Assembly (NCBI RefSeq): GCF_021183825.1
Contig: NZ_CP089211.1
Location: 2,666,001 to 2,730,000, forward strand
Source of the DNA: Sinomicrobium kalidii
Lineage (GTDB): Bacteria > Bacteroidota > Bacteroidia > Flavobacteriales > Flavobacteriaceae
Direction: 5' to 3'
Length of the DNA stretch: 64,000 nt
Each line of letters begins with the position of its first letter. The stretch's first letter is position 1. Position numbers and translations under genes: made by a program. Positions 1 through 9,689 of the stretch are shown here, piece after piece. The notes beneath the pieces are model-generated. The model was given only the letters and a program-made list of their open reading frames with translations, was not told where the DNA came from and searched no databases.

Positions 1-507
1 CACAATGTCGCCGTCAATGTCGTTTCCTTTCCATTCCAGCGTAAGGGTGCCTTCTCCGGCAGCTACGGTTTCGTCCGGTTCGGGGGAAACTGCGGTTGCG
101 GGGAACGGTGCATATGATTCTGTACCGTCGCCGGCATTGTAGAACTTCCAGGTTTCGCTTTGGGAGGTTTCTGGAACATCCTGGTTGGTGGAAGTCACCG
201 TCCAGGAATAGGGCTCTCCTTTTTGCAGAACCACGCCCAGGGATGTGGCCTCGGTGTTGAATTCCTGTGCAGTACCGTCGTTGAGGTTCTCTACCTGTAA
301 CCGGTAGGTGTCGGTCCGGTCCGAGGGTTCCCATTCAAAGGTCACCCTGCTGGTGTAGTCATCTATATCGTCACCGGTGGTACATTCCGAATTGTTTTCA
401 GGGAATATGAGTGTGGCCATACCGGGTTCCGTAGGGCCGTCATCGTCACTACAGCTTACGGTAATCAACAGGGTTAAAAAACTCAGGCCAAATGCTAATT
501 TTTTCAT
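1..507 (-). CDS. Surface lipoprotein with fibronectin-III-like domains (C-terminus off the window)
   Basis: The reading frame is open for 169 codons and runs off the left edge, so only the N-terminal part is present. It begins with a lipoprotein signal: a basic start (MKKLAFG), a hydrophobic stretch and a lipobox-like LITVSC, followed by an acidic SDDDG run typical of surface-exposed flavobacterial lipoproteins. The mature part has two beta-sandwich-like units of FN3 type; each has a phrase resembling TFEWEP or TLEWKGND and a Tyr/Trp strand. It lies 58 bp downstream of the metalloprotease gene on the same strand and may be cotranscribed with it. No catalytic motif is visible. A binding or adhesion role is inference; the family is not identifiable from this fragment. 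Confidence 0.75.
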   Translation of the reverse strand, partial: MKKLAFGLSFLTLLITVSCSDDDGPTEPGMATLIFPENNSECTTGDDIDDYTSRVTFEWEPSDRTDTYRLQVENLNDGTAQEFNTEATSLGVVLQKGEPYSWTVTSTNQDVPETSQSETWKFYNAGDGTESYAPFPATAVSPEPDETVAAGEGTLTLEWKGNDIDGDIV

Positions 508-565
508 TGTTCGTAGTATTGGGTTAAAACTAAGAAATTTTGTTTGTTGTCTGTTTAAAAGCGGG

Positions 566-3500
566 TTATAATTTTACCAGCTTAAAGGTTTTCCGGAAAT
601 TTTCACCCTGTATTTTTACAAGGTATATTCCTGGGGGCAGTCCGGACATTTTTAATTCCACTTCATTTCTCTTTCCATTCCGGTCAAGGTGCAGTGAACT
701 CACTAATTTTCCGGTGATATTGAAAACCGAGATTTGAACATCGCCTTTAACGGCATTCCCTATAAAAGCCCTGGTAGTATCGTAAAAAGGATTGGGGTAA
801 ATGACAACATCGTCAGGGGCAACATATATACTTTCCTTGTAGGTGCCCTGGCAATCTTTATTGGTTTTTACGGTCAGGGCGTTGTCTCCGGATTCAAGAT
901 CAAGGGATATATGCCGTTCGGAGGTTTGTACGGTTTTTCCATTGAGCGCTATGGTATAGAGGTCACCTCCGCGGAGTTCGAGGTCGATACTGTTCCCGGC
1001 CTTGTTTACTGTTGAGGATACGGCTAATTCCTCCGGTTGATTAATGGTCACATCAAAACACTGTTCAAAATCCGGATAACCTTCTACGGTAATACACATG
1101 TTGTAATTTCCTGCGTCGAGGCCTGTTGCTTCCCAGAAATACCGGAACGTTTCCGTGACTTCCGTACCGTTGTCCCCGGTAAGGACAGCCCGGTAGTCCA
1201 GGATTTCTTTCGCTTCCACGCTTATCATGCCGTCCTGGTTGTCCCTGCAGGTTTCACTGGTGGTCTTCAGGGTAAAATTATCCGGGGAAAGTAAGGGGTC
1301 AGGTTTAATGCACAAGTTGAGCGAAAAGGCGTTGATGCTTCCGCCATCTGCGTCATAACCATCCTGAACGGTCAGTGTCCACTTGCCTGTTACGGGCTCA
1401 TCCAATAAGGATTTTAAGGATTCTGCGGGCAATACAGTACCACTAATGGCAGGATCATTTCCGCATGTTATAGGATTTCCTTCGTCACTGAATACGGCAT
1501 TGATGTTTTGATTACTGCCGCAAATACCATTAATGATCCGTACGGTGGTACCGGAAGGGGAAGTAAGGTCAATCGTAAGATCGGACACCCAGGTATGGGT
1601 AATGTCGAGTCCTAAGGAAATATCATTAATGAGCCCCCTGTCTGTGATGTTAATGGTTGAAGTTACGGTACTGGCCTGGCTGCCGTCAATAATTACCGGG
1701 GTATTGTTTTCATATTCGTCACATACCGGGGCCTGCGACAGGGTATAAAAGAAGAAAGTGTCACTGTATTCACCCTCATTACAATAGCTTACGGGTTTTA
1801 CCCTCCAGTAATAAGCGGCCCCGTATTCCAGGTTTTGGGGAACATAACCTGCAGATGCCGGAGTACCTTCTTCTATAATGGATGTGAACTCTTCATCAGT
1901 TGCAATTTCTATTACATATGTTTGTACATCGTCCTGAGGTTCCCATTCAAGTTTAGTGTTCAGGTCGTTCTTATTACTGGCGTTGAGCGGTGAAACCAAT
2001 GCAATACTACTAAAATCCGTAAAATTATGTACACTCATATTGAGAGGGACTTCAGCGGTAAGCTCGTTTCCTTCCGCAATGATATTAAAGGTATATGATC
2101 CTGTATCTAAACTATCTATCCCGGAAAGCGTAACGTGTATCTCGGTATTATTCGCATTGGCCGTAGCGGGATCGAATTTAATTTCAGCATCTTCAGGTAC
2201 ATCTGTAGCCGAAAAAGAAACCTCCTGTGCGAATTCCGAAGCCGCCTGGTAGGTAAACGTAAATTCAAGATCGTCAGGTTTACAGGCTATGAAATCCTTA
2301 GTTTCGAAATATATGCCAAACTCCCGGAAGGAAAGGTCGCTCTTGCTTACGGCAAAAAAGATATTATCTACAGCTTTTATTACAATCCTTCCGTGATCCG
2401 TATCAATATCTTCCGGGAAAGTAACATCCTCACTACCGTCATTGTCCGTATTGGAGGCAAGAGGAATAAGCTGGGAAAAATCATCTGAAGTAGCCAGCAG
2501 GATATCCACTTTTTGTACATTGATATCTCCGGAGTTTGTTCCTGCAACGTCCCAGGTTACCGTTTGGGTACTTCCGGTTGCAACATTGCTTGGATCCTGG
2601 TGTGAGGTTATGGTAAAGGGGCCGGCTTCATCGGCTACTGTTATGAGCATATCATCGCTGTTATTTGCTGCTCCGCCTGCACGGTTATCTCTTACTGTAA
2701 GCCGGAAATTGAGCTCCCTGGCCACTTCGGGGACTACTTCCCATTGAGAGGCGGTACTGCCTTCCAGAACAGTGGAGGCGGCCGGGAAATACCGTATTTC
2801 AGAAACAGACGGCATTACGGACCGGAATACCGGGCCCGATGTGGCCGTGGGACTGGGGAACGGATCCAGCGCGTCGTCTTCATCCATTTGCTCCCAGCAA
2901 TAGGTAAGCACATCTTCACTGTCTGCATCGGTACCTTCCCCGGAAAGAGCGAAAGGGGTGCCTTTTGGGATGGTATAATCCGGACCGGCATTTGCTGTCG
3001 GGATATTATTTCCTGTAGGAGTGTCTGTCTGACAGGCAGTGGTTTTTATATAATTGGTGACCTGTTCTATACTGAAAGCGTGGAAATAGGGGTCGCTGTG
3101 TTCCTGTACATCCGTACTTCCCGTAATTCCGGCATAGCCCATAATGGTAGAGCCGCTTCCGGGTTCGAAATGTGCATCGGTTCCTTCGTTCCGGATGGTA
3201 AAAGTGTGATTGGCCCCGAATTGATGCCCCATTTCATGGGCGACAAAATCTACGTCAAAATTATCACCTTCAGGTATCGAATGAGAGGTAAATCCGCTTC
3301 CTTTTTGATTGTCAACACAAACACAGCCTATACAGCCTGCGTTTCCATTGTTGCTCCCTTGTATAAAGAGATGGCCTATGTCGTAGTTTTCCTCACCGAT
3401 TACTGTGGTTAATGTATTTTGCAACTGGCTGTTATAACCTCCGGAAGAATAAGGATCGGAAGCAGGATCGGTATAGATAACATCATCGGTATTGGCTATT

Positions 3501-4231
3501 AAGACCATAGTAATGGCAAAGTCATTTTCAAAAATACTGTTTACCCGGGTCATGGTGGTATTCATGGCGGCCAGGGCATCTATTTTGGTGCCGCCAAAGT
3601 ATTGTGTGTATTCCCCGGTAGCCGATATAGCCAGGCGGTAAGTCCTCAATATACCATCATCTGCATTTCTGGCGCTGCTTTTTCCTGTTGTTGCTTTAAG
3701 TACATCTTCTTTTAGGGTACACTCAAACGCCGACATGTGTCTTGCTTCCTTTCTGTCATATACAGTATAAACAGACCTGTCTTTAGAGTAAGGTTCGATA
3801 AATATGGAACCCTGGTGCGAAGAAAGTTTCATACTGCTAAGCCCCAGGTGCGAAATACTGAAGCGTACAATAGCTGACGGGTCGTCAATTCCCTGCCCTG
3901 CATAAGACTTTATTCCGGGATATCTGGCTCCGAGTTCAGGGTGCAGGACGGGGGCTTCAACAACGGCAAATCGTTCCAGTTTTCCTTCGGCGTTTGGAAA
4001 TGCTACGACGGTTTTTGATTTTCCCGAAATCTCCCTCCTTAACGGGGCATCGCTCAGGGCCTTTTTCAGCGCTTTTATATCAAGGTTATATAATTTATCG
4101 GCAGGAAGTTGTCTTTTTGCAGGTAATACAGATGATCTGTCCGTTCCGTTTGCCGGGGTCCATAGCGGGGTTTGTCCGTAGCTCATGAGCAAGCTGAGAG
4201 AGAAAGCAAGGAGTAGTAGTTTTTTTATCAT
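566..4231 (-). CDS. Secreted reprolysin-family (M12B) zinc metalloprotease with T9SS sorting domain
   Basis: A 1221-residue secreted endopeptidase. A signal peptide covers residues 1-19 and a pro-domain extends to about 190. The catalytic domain (about 195-405) carries the zinc site HEMGHQFGANH with His332, Glu333, His336 and His342, the HExxHxxGxxH metzincin pattern, and a downstream Met-turn-like STIMGYAG. Next come Ig/PKD-like modules (about 415-740), an FN3-like unit (about 750-830) and a proprotein-convertase P-domain (about 850-965, with VSDLTIDLTSPSGT). A cysteine-containing beta module follows, and the last 75 residues form a type A T9SS sorting domain (VVIYPNPF ... GIYLVKIQGENF). It should be exported by Sec, then moved through the outer membrane and anchored or released by T9SS. 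It is paralogous to the protease at 5766-9461, with the same domain order. Confidence 0.93.
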   Translation of the reverse strand: MIKKLLLLAFSLSLLMSYGQTPLWTPANGTDRSSVLPAKRQLPADKLYNLDIKALKKALSDAPLRREISGKSKTVVAFPNAEGKLERFAVVEAPVLHPELGARYPGIKSYAGQGIDDPSAIVRFSISHLGLSSMKLSSHQGSIFIEPYSKDRSVYTVYDRKEARHMSAFECTLKEDVLKATTGKSSARNADDGILRTYRLAISATGEYTQYFGGTKIDALAAMNTTMTRVNSIFENDFAITMVLIANTDDVIYTDPASDPYSSGGYNSQLQNTLTTVIGEENYDIGHLFIQGSNNGNAGCIGCVCVDNQKGSGFTSHSIPEGDNFDVDFVAHEMGHQFGANHTFTIRNEGTDAHFEPGSGSTIMGYAGITGSTDVQEHSDPYFHAFSIEQVTNYIKTTACQTDTPTGNNIPTANAGPDYTIPKGTPFALSGEGTDADSEDVLTYCWEQMDEDDALDPFPSPTATSGPVFRSVMPSVSEIRYFPAASTVLEGSTASQWEVVPEVARELNFRLTVRDNRAGGAANNSDDMLITVADEAGPFTITSHQDPSNVATGSTQTVTWDVAGTNSGDINVQKVDILLATSDDFSQLIPLASNTDNDGSEDVTFPEDIDTDHGRIVIKAVDNIFFAVSKSDLSFREFGIYFETKDFIACKPDDLEFTFTYQAASEFAQEVSFSATDVPEDAEIKFDPATANANNTEIHVTLSGIDSLDTGSYTFNIIAEGNELTAEVPLNMSVHNFTDFSSIALVSPLNASNKNDLNTKLEWEPQDDVQTYVIEIATDEEFTSIIEEGTPASAGYVPQNLEYGAAYYWRVKPVSYCNEGEYSDTFFFYTLSQAPVCDEYENNTPVIIDGSQASTVTSTINITDRGLINDISLGLDITHTWVSDLTIDLTSPSGTTVRIINGICGSNQNINAVFSDEGNPITCGNDPAISGTVLPAESLKSLLDEPVTGKWTLTVQDGYDADGGSINAFSLNLCIKPDPLLSPDNFTLKTTSETCRDNQDGMISVEAKEILDYRAVLTGDNGTEVTETFRYFWEATGLDAGNYNMCITVEGYPDFEQCFDVTINQPEELAVSSTVNKAGNSIDLELRGGDLYTIALNGKTVQTSERHISLDLESGDNALTVKTNKDCQGTYKESIYVAPDDVVIYPNPFYDTTRAFIGNAVKGDVQISVFNITGKLVSSLHLDRNGKRNEVELKMSGLPPGIYLVKIQGENFRKTFKLVKL

Positions 4232-4321
4232 GGGTATCTGGATTTAGCTTTACAGCATTGAAAATAAATACAGCACTTCTGTTATGTTTTTTAATCAATT
4301 TGCTGTTTATAAGTAGATTAT

Positions 4322-5629
4322 TTATCTTATTTTGGAAAAGTTACCGGATTTATTAAGTTGAATACCTTTTACAGGCTTTTTATCTTTTCCCGTACCTTTT
4401 CCCGAGGAATCTGATGCAGACAGGGAGCCACTGTACTGGCCGGTGACAGTGGTTCCATCGGTTTTTGTAATGGTGTAGGATATTTCTCCCACTTCGGTTG
4501 TTCCCAGAATCCAATCGTTCATATCCACAATGTCCAGTGTAATGTCTTCAATAGGAGCTCCGTCTATCCAAGGAACATCATTATAATATACTTCTGCATC
4601 AATAATGTTTGGGAGTGTATTGGAACTATAGGAGTATGATCCTTCCGAAGGGAACACCAGATCCCCGTCTTCGGGTTGTTCAAAAACGAGGTAAATGTAT
4701 ACGTCGTTGGGATAACCGTTGTCTACTTGCAGGTAAGGATTAAACACCCATACACTTTGCAGGCTTTCTTCTCCCTGAAAAGTACCCAGATAGGCAAAAA
4801 TAGCTGTCGGAGTTTCATAAAGAGTATTGTCCAGCACAAAAAAGTTTGTGGATACTGTTACTTCAACAGGGTCACCGGTTAATTCTCCGTATGTGGCTGT
4901 TATGGTGTAGGTTCCGCCTTCTTCCGGGGTAAATCCGTTGCCTTCTATTGGGTTGCCGTTTACTTTTATGGTGGATTCTGATGTGATATCTATTTCGGAA
5001 TCAGCCAATACCGTAAAAGTAAATGTCTCTCCCAGGAGAATTTCATTCTGGTCCGGTATGACGGATATGGTATTAGGTGCCGCTTCAACTTCCAGCGGAG
5101 GGCTTTCCAATCCGTTGTATATTGCTGTAACCGTATAAATTCCTGGTGTTTCCGGTTTGAACCTTTCGCGTTCCAAAGGTTCTCCGTCCACCTCAATTGT
5201 GGATTCGTAAGTTACATCAACACCTACATCTGTCATGACGGTAAAGCTGAACACTTCTCCCAGGTTAAGGGTTGTGCTATCTGTAGCAACCTCGATGGAA
5301 GAAGGCTTTCGGTCAATAGCTACTACTTCATAGTCGGTAGTGGTAACCAGGTTGTTGTAGCTGGCTTTTACCTTGTAAGCCCCCTTTTCTGCAGGTGTGA
5401 ACGTGTGGCCATCAATAATAGTATTGTTTAAGGTGATGGTGGAAGCCGAAGTAACGTCTTCATCACTGTCTGTCCGGACTGTAAAAGTAAATGTATCGCC
5501 TACTTCCGCCATCGCGGTATCGGCACTTACGGTTATGGAAGCCGTCCCGTCGGCAGTATCGTCATCACTGACACATGAACTGAAGCATACGATTCCGAAT
5601 AAAAGAATAAAAAAGTAAAAAATTCTCAT
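4322..5629 (-). CDS. Lipoprotein with three tandem Ig-like repeats
   Basis: A 435-residue lipoprotein. The signal peptide ends in a lipobox (CFSSC), followed by VSDDDTADG, an acidic start suggesting surface exposure. Residues of about 30-260 hold three tandem repeats of roughly 75 residues. Each has the plan GDTFTFTV, then a DVTS.STI segment, then a FTPEEGGTYTITATY-like strand, so they are bacterial Ig-like (Big) modules from internal duplication. The last 170 residues are a different beta-rich domain (YLGTFQGEES, EISYTITKTDGTTVTG) ending in a basic tail. It lies between the two metalloproteases on the same strand, 90 bp upstream of one and 136 bp downstream of the other. A role as surface partner or substrate of the proteases is inference from position only. 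Confidence 0.8.
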   Translation of the reverse strand: MRIFYFFILLFGIVCFSSCVSDDDTADGTASITVSADTAMAEVGDTFTFTVRTDSDEDVTSASTITLNNTIIDGHTFTPAEKGAYKVKASYNNLVTTTDYEVVAIDRKPSSIEVATDSTTLNLGEVFSFTVMTDVGVDVTYESTIEVDGEPLERERFKPETPGIYTVTAIYNGLESPPLEVEAAPNTISVIPDQNEILLGETFTFTVLADSEIDITSESTIKVNGNPIEGNGFTPEEGGTYTITATYGELTGDPVEVTVSTNFFVLDNTLYETPTAIFAYLGTFQGEESLQSVWVFNPYLQVDNGYPNDVYIYLVFEQPEDGDLVFPSEGSYSYSSNTLPNIIDAEVYYNDVPWIDGAPIEDITLDIVDMNDWILGTTEVGEISYTITKTDGTTVTGQYSGSLSASDSSGKGTGKDKKPVKGIQLNKSGNFSKIR

Positions 5630-5695
5630 AGGCGTAGATTAATGTTAAAAAACAAGATTAGGGAAGACTAATATAAACATTATTTAACAGAAAAA

Positions 5696-5740
5696 TCTCA
5701 TTTGGAGCGTTAAAATGGTATTTAAGGTTTCCAAATGAGA
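5696..5740 (-). terminator. Rho-independent terminator of the second metalloprotease
   Basis: An 11-bp perfect inverted repeat (TCTCATTTGGA at 5696-5706 and its complement at 5730-5740) encloses a 23-nt loop. Read on the minus strand, the hairpin is followed by a T-rich run (GATTTTTC). It lies between the stop of the metalloprotease at 5766 and the start of the lipoprotein gene at 5629, so the two are probably separate transcription units, at least in part. Confidence 0.7.
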
Positions 5741-5765
5741 AATTTCTAAAAAAGGAGAGTTTTCT

Positions 5766-8700
5766 TTACCTCTTTATGATTTTGGAGGTCTTCCGGAAAT
5801 TGTCGCCTTCAATTTTCACCAGATATACCCCTGATGGAAAAGATGAAAGTCCCAGATCCCTGTCAACGGAGGTATCCGGGTATTCTCCGGTGGACATCAA
5901 CCGGCCGGAAAGTGTATATATTGATATATGAAGGTGCCCCGTGATATTGCTGCCTGCAAACAACCTGGCACTATCTGTGAACGGGTTCGGGTAAATGACT
6001 ACGTCATCAGGGGCAATGTAAATATCTTCTTCGTAAATGCCCTGGCAAGGTTTGTCGGTTTTGACCACAAGTCTGTTCTTTCCCGAACTGAGGTCCAGGG
6101 ATATGGTGTTTTTATCGGTTTGTATTGTGTTTCCGTTGAAGTCGATGATGTAGGTGGAGTTTCCCCCGAGTTGCAGTTCTACGGTATTGCTTGCATTGTT
6201 CACCTGTGAATCTACAGACAGGTCGCCCGATTTGGCAACAGATATATCAAAACATTGCCGGTAGGTCAGGTTATCTGCTATGGTAATGCACATTTCATAA
6301 GTGCCCGGTTGCAGATTATCGGCCTGCCAGGTATCGGTAAAATCTTCGGTGATATCGGTACCGTTTCCGCTAAAAGCCAGTTGATAGTCCAGGGATGCTT
6401 CGGCTTCCAGGACTATTTTTCCGTCATTGGTGCCTTTGCAGGACTCATCCGTGACCTTTATCCGGAAGTTGTCAGCGACAGGGGAAGGGCACCGGGTTAT
6501 ACCGAAGGAATTAATGGTCCCGCCGTCCTGTGCATATCCGTCGGTAACGGTAAGGGTCCAGGTACCCTGCAGGGATTCTCCCCGAAAGCCGGTCAAGGTT
6601 TCTGCCGGCTTTACCGTCCCTCCTATTGCCGGATTGTTGTTACAACTGAGGCTTTTGCCCGTATCACTGAATACGGCTGATATGTTTTCCGCTTCATCAC
6701 ATATGCCGGACAGGATACGAACCGTGGTCCCTTCCGGGGAAGTAAGATCTACGGTAAGGTCGGATACCCAGGTATGCGTGATATCCAGTAACAGGGAAAT
6801 ACCACCTGTTATAATATCGTCGTCGGTGATGGAGAGTGAGGAAGTGACCGTGGTTGCTCCCGTTTCCGGGATATTAACGGTTGTGTTGTCGGTATAGGTG
6901 CGGCATCCCGTAACAAGCGTGTTAAAGGAACGGGCATTGCCATATTCGCCCTCGCCACAGGGGTTTTGGGGTTTTACCCTCCAGTAATAGGTTTGATCGT
7001 TATTCAGGTTTTCAGGTTGATAGGTCGGGAATTTCACCGAGGCGGTTTCGGTCACGGATGAAAAATCGCTTTCCGTAGATAGCTGTATATCGTAGGAATC
7101 GGCATTGGAGGTTGCTTCCCAGTGTAATGCGATGCCGAGGGCAGGCCGTAATTCTTCCGCTCCGTTTGCCGGGGAGGAAAGCGTCACCGGGTCAAAGTTG
7201 GTGTCATAGACCTGTAAATGTAACGGCACTTCCCGGTTTTGTCCTGCTGCCGTGCCTACTACGGTAAGGTCATATGCTCCTGCGGAAATACCGGACGTGC
7301 CCGTAATGCTGACTTCGACTTCCGTACCGTCCGTCGTAGCTGATGCGGGAGTGAACGTGACATTCAGTCCGGACGGAACACCGGTTGCCGAGAATACGGT
7401 TTCTTCATTGAATCCTGAAAAAGCCTGGTAAACAAAAGAATAAACCGCATCATCCGGGGAACAGGCTGCTTCGGAAAGGGTCTCGAAGTCCAGTACAAAA
7501 TCACTTTCTGCTATGGTGAGGTCTGCCGTATTTATGGCGAAAAAAATATTGTCTGCGGGTTTTACCATAATTCGTGCCTTATCGGTGGCAATTCCTCCCG
7601 GAACGATTATTTCTGCGGTACCATTGTTCGGAATATCGGTTGCCAGTGTCACCGGATCGGAAAAGCTCCCGTCCGGTGAAAGCAGGATATCCACAAACTC
7701 GGCCGAAATGCTTCCCGTGTTTGTGGCGGCCACATCCCAGGTTACGGTCGTTGTTTCCCCGGCGGTCAGTGTCATTTCACTGTTTTGTGAAGTGATGGTA
7801 AACGGGCCTGCATCGCTGCTTACGGCAATTTGCATGTCATCCCTGGCGGTCTGTCCCCCTCCGGTGTGGTTGTCGCGGACCAGGAAAGAGAAATTCAGTT
7901 TCCTGTCCGCTTCGGGGAGCACTTCCCAGGTAGTGGAGAGATTACCTGCCAGGATATCGCTGAACCGGGGGAAATACCTTTTCGGTTCGTCTTTGGGAGG
8001 GTAAGAACGGAATACGGGGCCTCCCGCAGAAGCAGGCTCCGGGTAATCTTCGTTGATCTGGTTGTCAATCTGCTCCCAGGTATAGGACAATACATCACCA
8101 TCGGGGTCTGAGGCGGTTCCGGTCAGGATAAAGGGAGTTCCGGAGGGGATGGTGTAATCTGCTCCCGCATTGGCCGAAGGTGCATTGTTACCTGTATTTT
8201 CCAGGGTAGCACATGTACTGTTGCCCGCAGTGATGTTTTCCCACATCTGTGCTATACTCACGGCATGGAAATAGGCATCGCTGCTGTTTTGTACGTTGGG
8301 CGGACATATCCCGGCATAGGCCATAATGGTAGAACCGCTGCCCGGCTCAACGGCGGTGGTGTTTGTCCTGTTTGTGTTACAGGAATTGTTAAACGTATGG
8401 GTAGCGCCGAACTGGTGTCCCATTTCGTGTGCAACATAATCTACGGCAAAAGGGTCGCCTGCGGGAGTGGACGTTCCGGTAACTCCCCTGGCTTTGGATG
8501 AAGTACAAGGGGAATTTAACTCGGCAATACCGCCACCGCCCGTACTGAAAACATGGCCTATGTCGTAATTGTCAGTCCCGATGATGTTGTCAATAATGGG
8601 TTGTATCTCATCAATTAAAGCATCCCCGTCATCATTGGTCATCCCGTCAGTATCTGCATCCAGGAAAATAAGTTCGTCATTGTTGGCTATGAGTTGCATG

Positions 8701-9461
8701 GTAATTGACAGGTCGCGCTCATAAATACCGTTAACACGGGTCATAATGGTGTTCATGGCGGAAAGCACAGCGGCCTTTTTCTCGGTTTCCGTACCGTTAC
8801 TTACTCCGGCTTCGTCAATATGATATTGCGCAAATTCGCCGGTACAGGCCAGGGCAAGGCGAAAAACCCGTTTCATGCCGTCGTCGGGTCCCTTTTGTGT
8901 GGTACTGTTTTTCATTCCCATTACGCTTGCTCCGGCCTTATCCCTGGCCAGGCATTCGAAAACTTTATCATAGGGAGAGAAGGATTGCCGGGAGGCGAGG
9001 AAATAGGTGCCTTTGTTTTTTTTGTCGGGATTTATGTAGTAGGTGTCCGCTTTATCGTAAACAGCTGCATGAAGACCGAAACGGTCCAGACTGAACCTGA
9101 TCTGTATGTCCGGGTTGTTTACGGAGGTTCCGGAAAAGGATCGTATGCCGGGATATTTCCGGGCGAGCCCTGCTGAAAGCACAGGGATTTCCCGGATCTC
9201 AAAATCTTCCATCCGGTCCTCTTTTACCGGAAAGGAAACGTTTTTTTTACTGCTGCGCATAGCTGCTCCGGAAGGAGAAGTGCCGCCCAGTTCTGTTTGT
9301 AATGTTTTCAGGTCGAGCTGAAAACCTTCTGCCTCCGCTCCTGCCCGGATGTATGAGGCAGGCCGGTGCGTGAGGGATACTTTTTTCCAGGGCGCTTTTT
9401 GTGCATAAGCAGAAATTGCCAGAAAGAAGAGAAAAATAAAAGGAAGTAAAGTTTTTTTCAT
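5766..9461 (-). CDS. Secreted reprolysin-family (M12B) zinc metalloprotease with T9SS sorting domain, second paralogue
   Basis: 1231 residues from the ATG at 9461. That start gives a clean signal peptide (MKKTLLPFIFLFFLAISAYAQ); an in-frame extension upstream is low-complexity and was rejected. The domain order matches the paralogue at 566-4231: pro-domain with PGIRSFSG, and a catalytic domain with HEMGHQFGATH, where His345 and His349 are zinc ligands and Glu346 is catalytic. Ig-like modules follow, then an FN3-like unit with TYYWRVKP, a P-domain (VSDLTVDLTSPEGT), a cysteine-containing module and a T9SS type A tail (VVIYPNPFTDSARLF ... GVYLVKIEGDNF). A longer insert in the catalytic domain (LDADTDGMTNDDGDAL) looks like a calcium-binding Asp loop and is missing from the paralogue. 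Both are likely extracellular proteases for protein feeding; substrates are unknown. Confidence 0.93.
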   Translation of the reverse strand: MKKTLLPFIFLFFLAISAYAQKAPWKKVSLTHRPASYIRAGAEAEGFQLDLKTLQTELGGTSPSGAAMRSSKKNVSFPVKEDRMEDFEIREIPVLSAGLARKYPGIRSFSGTSVNNPDIQIRFSLDRFGLHAAVYDKADTYYINPDKKNKGTYFLASRQSFSPYDKVFECLARDKAGASVMGMKNSTTQKGPDDGMKRVFRLALACTGEFAQYHIDEAGVSNGTETEKKAAVLSAMNTIMTRVNGIYERDLSITMQLIANNDELIFLDADTDGMTNDDGDALIDEIQPIIDNIIGTDNYDIGHVFSTGGGGIAELNSPCTSSKARGVTGTSTPAGDPFAVDYVAHEMGHQFGATHTFNNSCNTNRTNTTAVEPGSGSTIMAYAGICPPNVQNSSDAYFHAVSIAQMWENITAGNSTCATLENTGNNAPSANAGADYTIPSGTPFILTGTASDPDGDVLSYTWEQIDNQINEDYPEPASAGGPVFRSYPPKDEPKRYFPRFSDILAGNLSTTWEVLPEADRKLNFSFLVRDNHTGGGQTARDDMQIAVSSDAGPFTITSQNSEMTLTAGETTTVTWDVAATNTGSISAEFVDILLSPDGSFSDPVTLATDIPNNGTAEIIVPGGIATDKARIMVKPADNIFFAINTADLTIAESDFVLDFETLSEAACSPDDAVYSFVYQAFSGFNEETVFSATGVPSGLNVTFTPASATTDGTEVEVSITGTSGISAGAYDLTVVGTAAGQNREVPLHLQVYDTNFDPVTLSSPANGAEELRPALGIALHWEATSNADSYDIQLSTESDFSSVTETASVKFPTYQPENLNNDQTYYWRVKPQNPCGEGEYGNARSFNTLVTGCRTYTDNTTVNIPETGATTVTSSLSITDDDIITGGISLLLDITHTWVSDLTVDLTSPEGTTVRILSGICDEAENISAVFSDTGKSLSCNNNPAIGGTVKPAETLTGFRGESLQGTWTLTVTDGYAQDGGTINSFGITRCPSPVADNFRIKVTDESCKGTNDGKIVLEAEASLDYQLAFSGNGTDITEDFTDTWQADNLQPGTYEMCITIADNLTYRQCFDISVAKSGDLSVDSQVNNASNTVELQLGGNSTYIIDFNGNTIQTDKNTISLDLSSGKNRLVVKTDKPCQGIYEEDIYIAPDDVVIYPNPFTDSARLFAGSNITGHLHISIYTLSGRLMSTGEYPDTSVDRDLGLSSFPSGVYLVKIEGDNFRKTSKIIKR

Positions 9462-9689
9462 ATCATGGCGTATATACCTGTAAAAGTAAATAATAATTTT
9501 GGAATGCGAGTAGGGGAAACGACACCCTGTTCGGGTTTTCTGCCGTTTTGTCCCGTATTTTCTTTCTTGCTTTTTGTACATCGGTATGTGCCCTGTCCGG
9601 CATGTGCCGCCCGTCTTTTTCTGCACCCGAATGTGGGATTTAGAAAATTAAAATTTGTTACTTTGTACTGTTGGACAAAATCTTTATCA

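Noticed and set aside
9462-9626. Possible 55-codon N-terminal extension of the second metalloprotease
   Set aside because: It precedes an excellent signal peptide and is basic and low in complexity.
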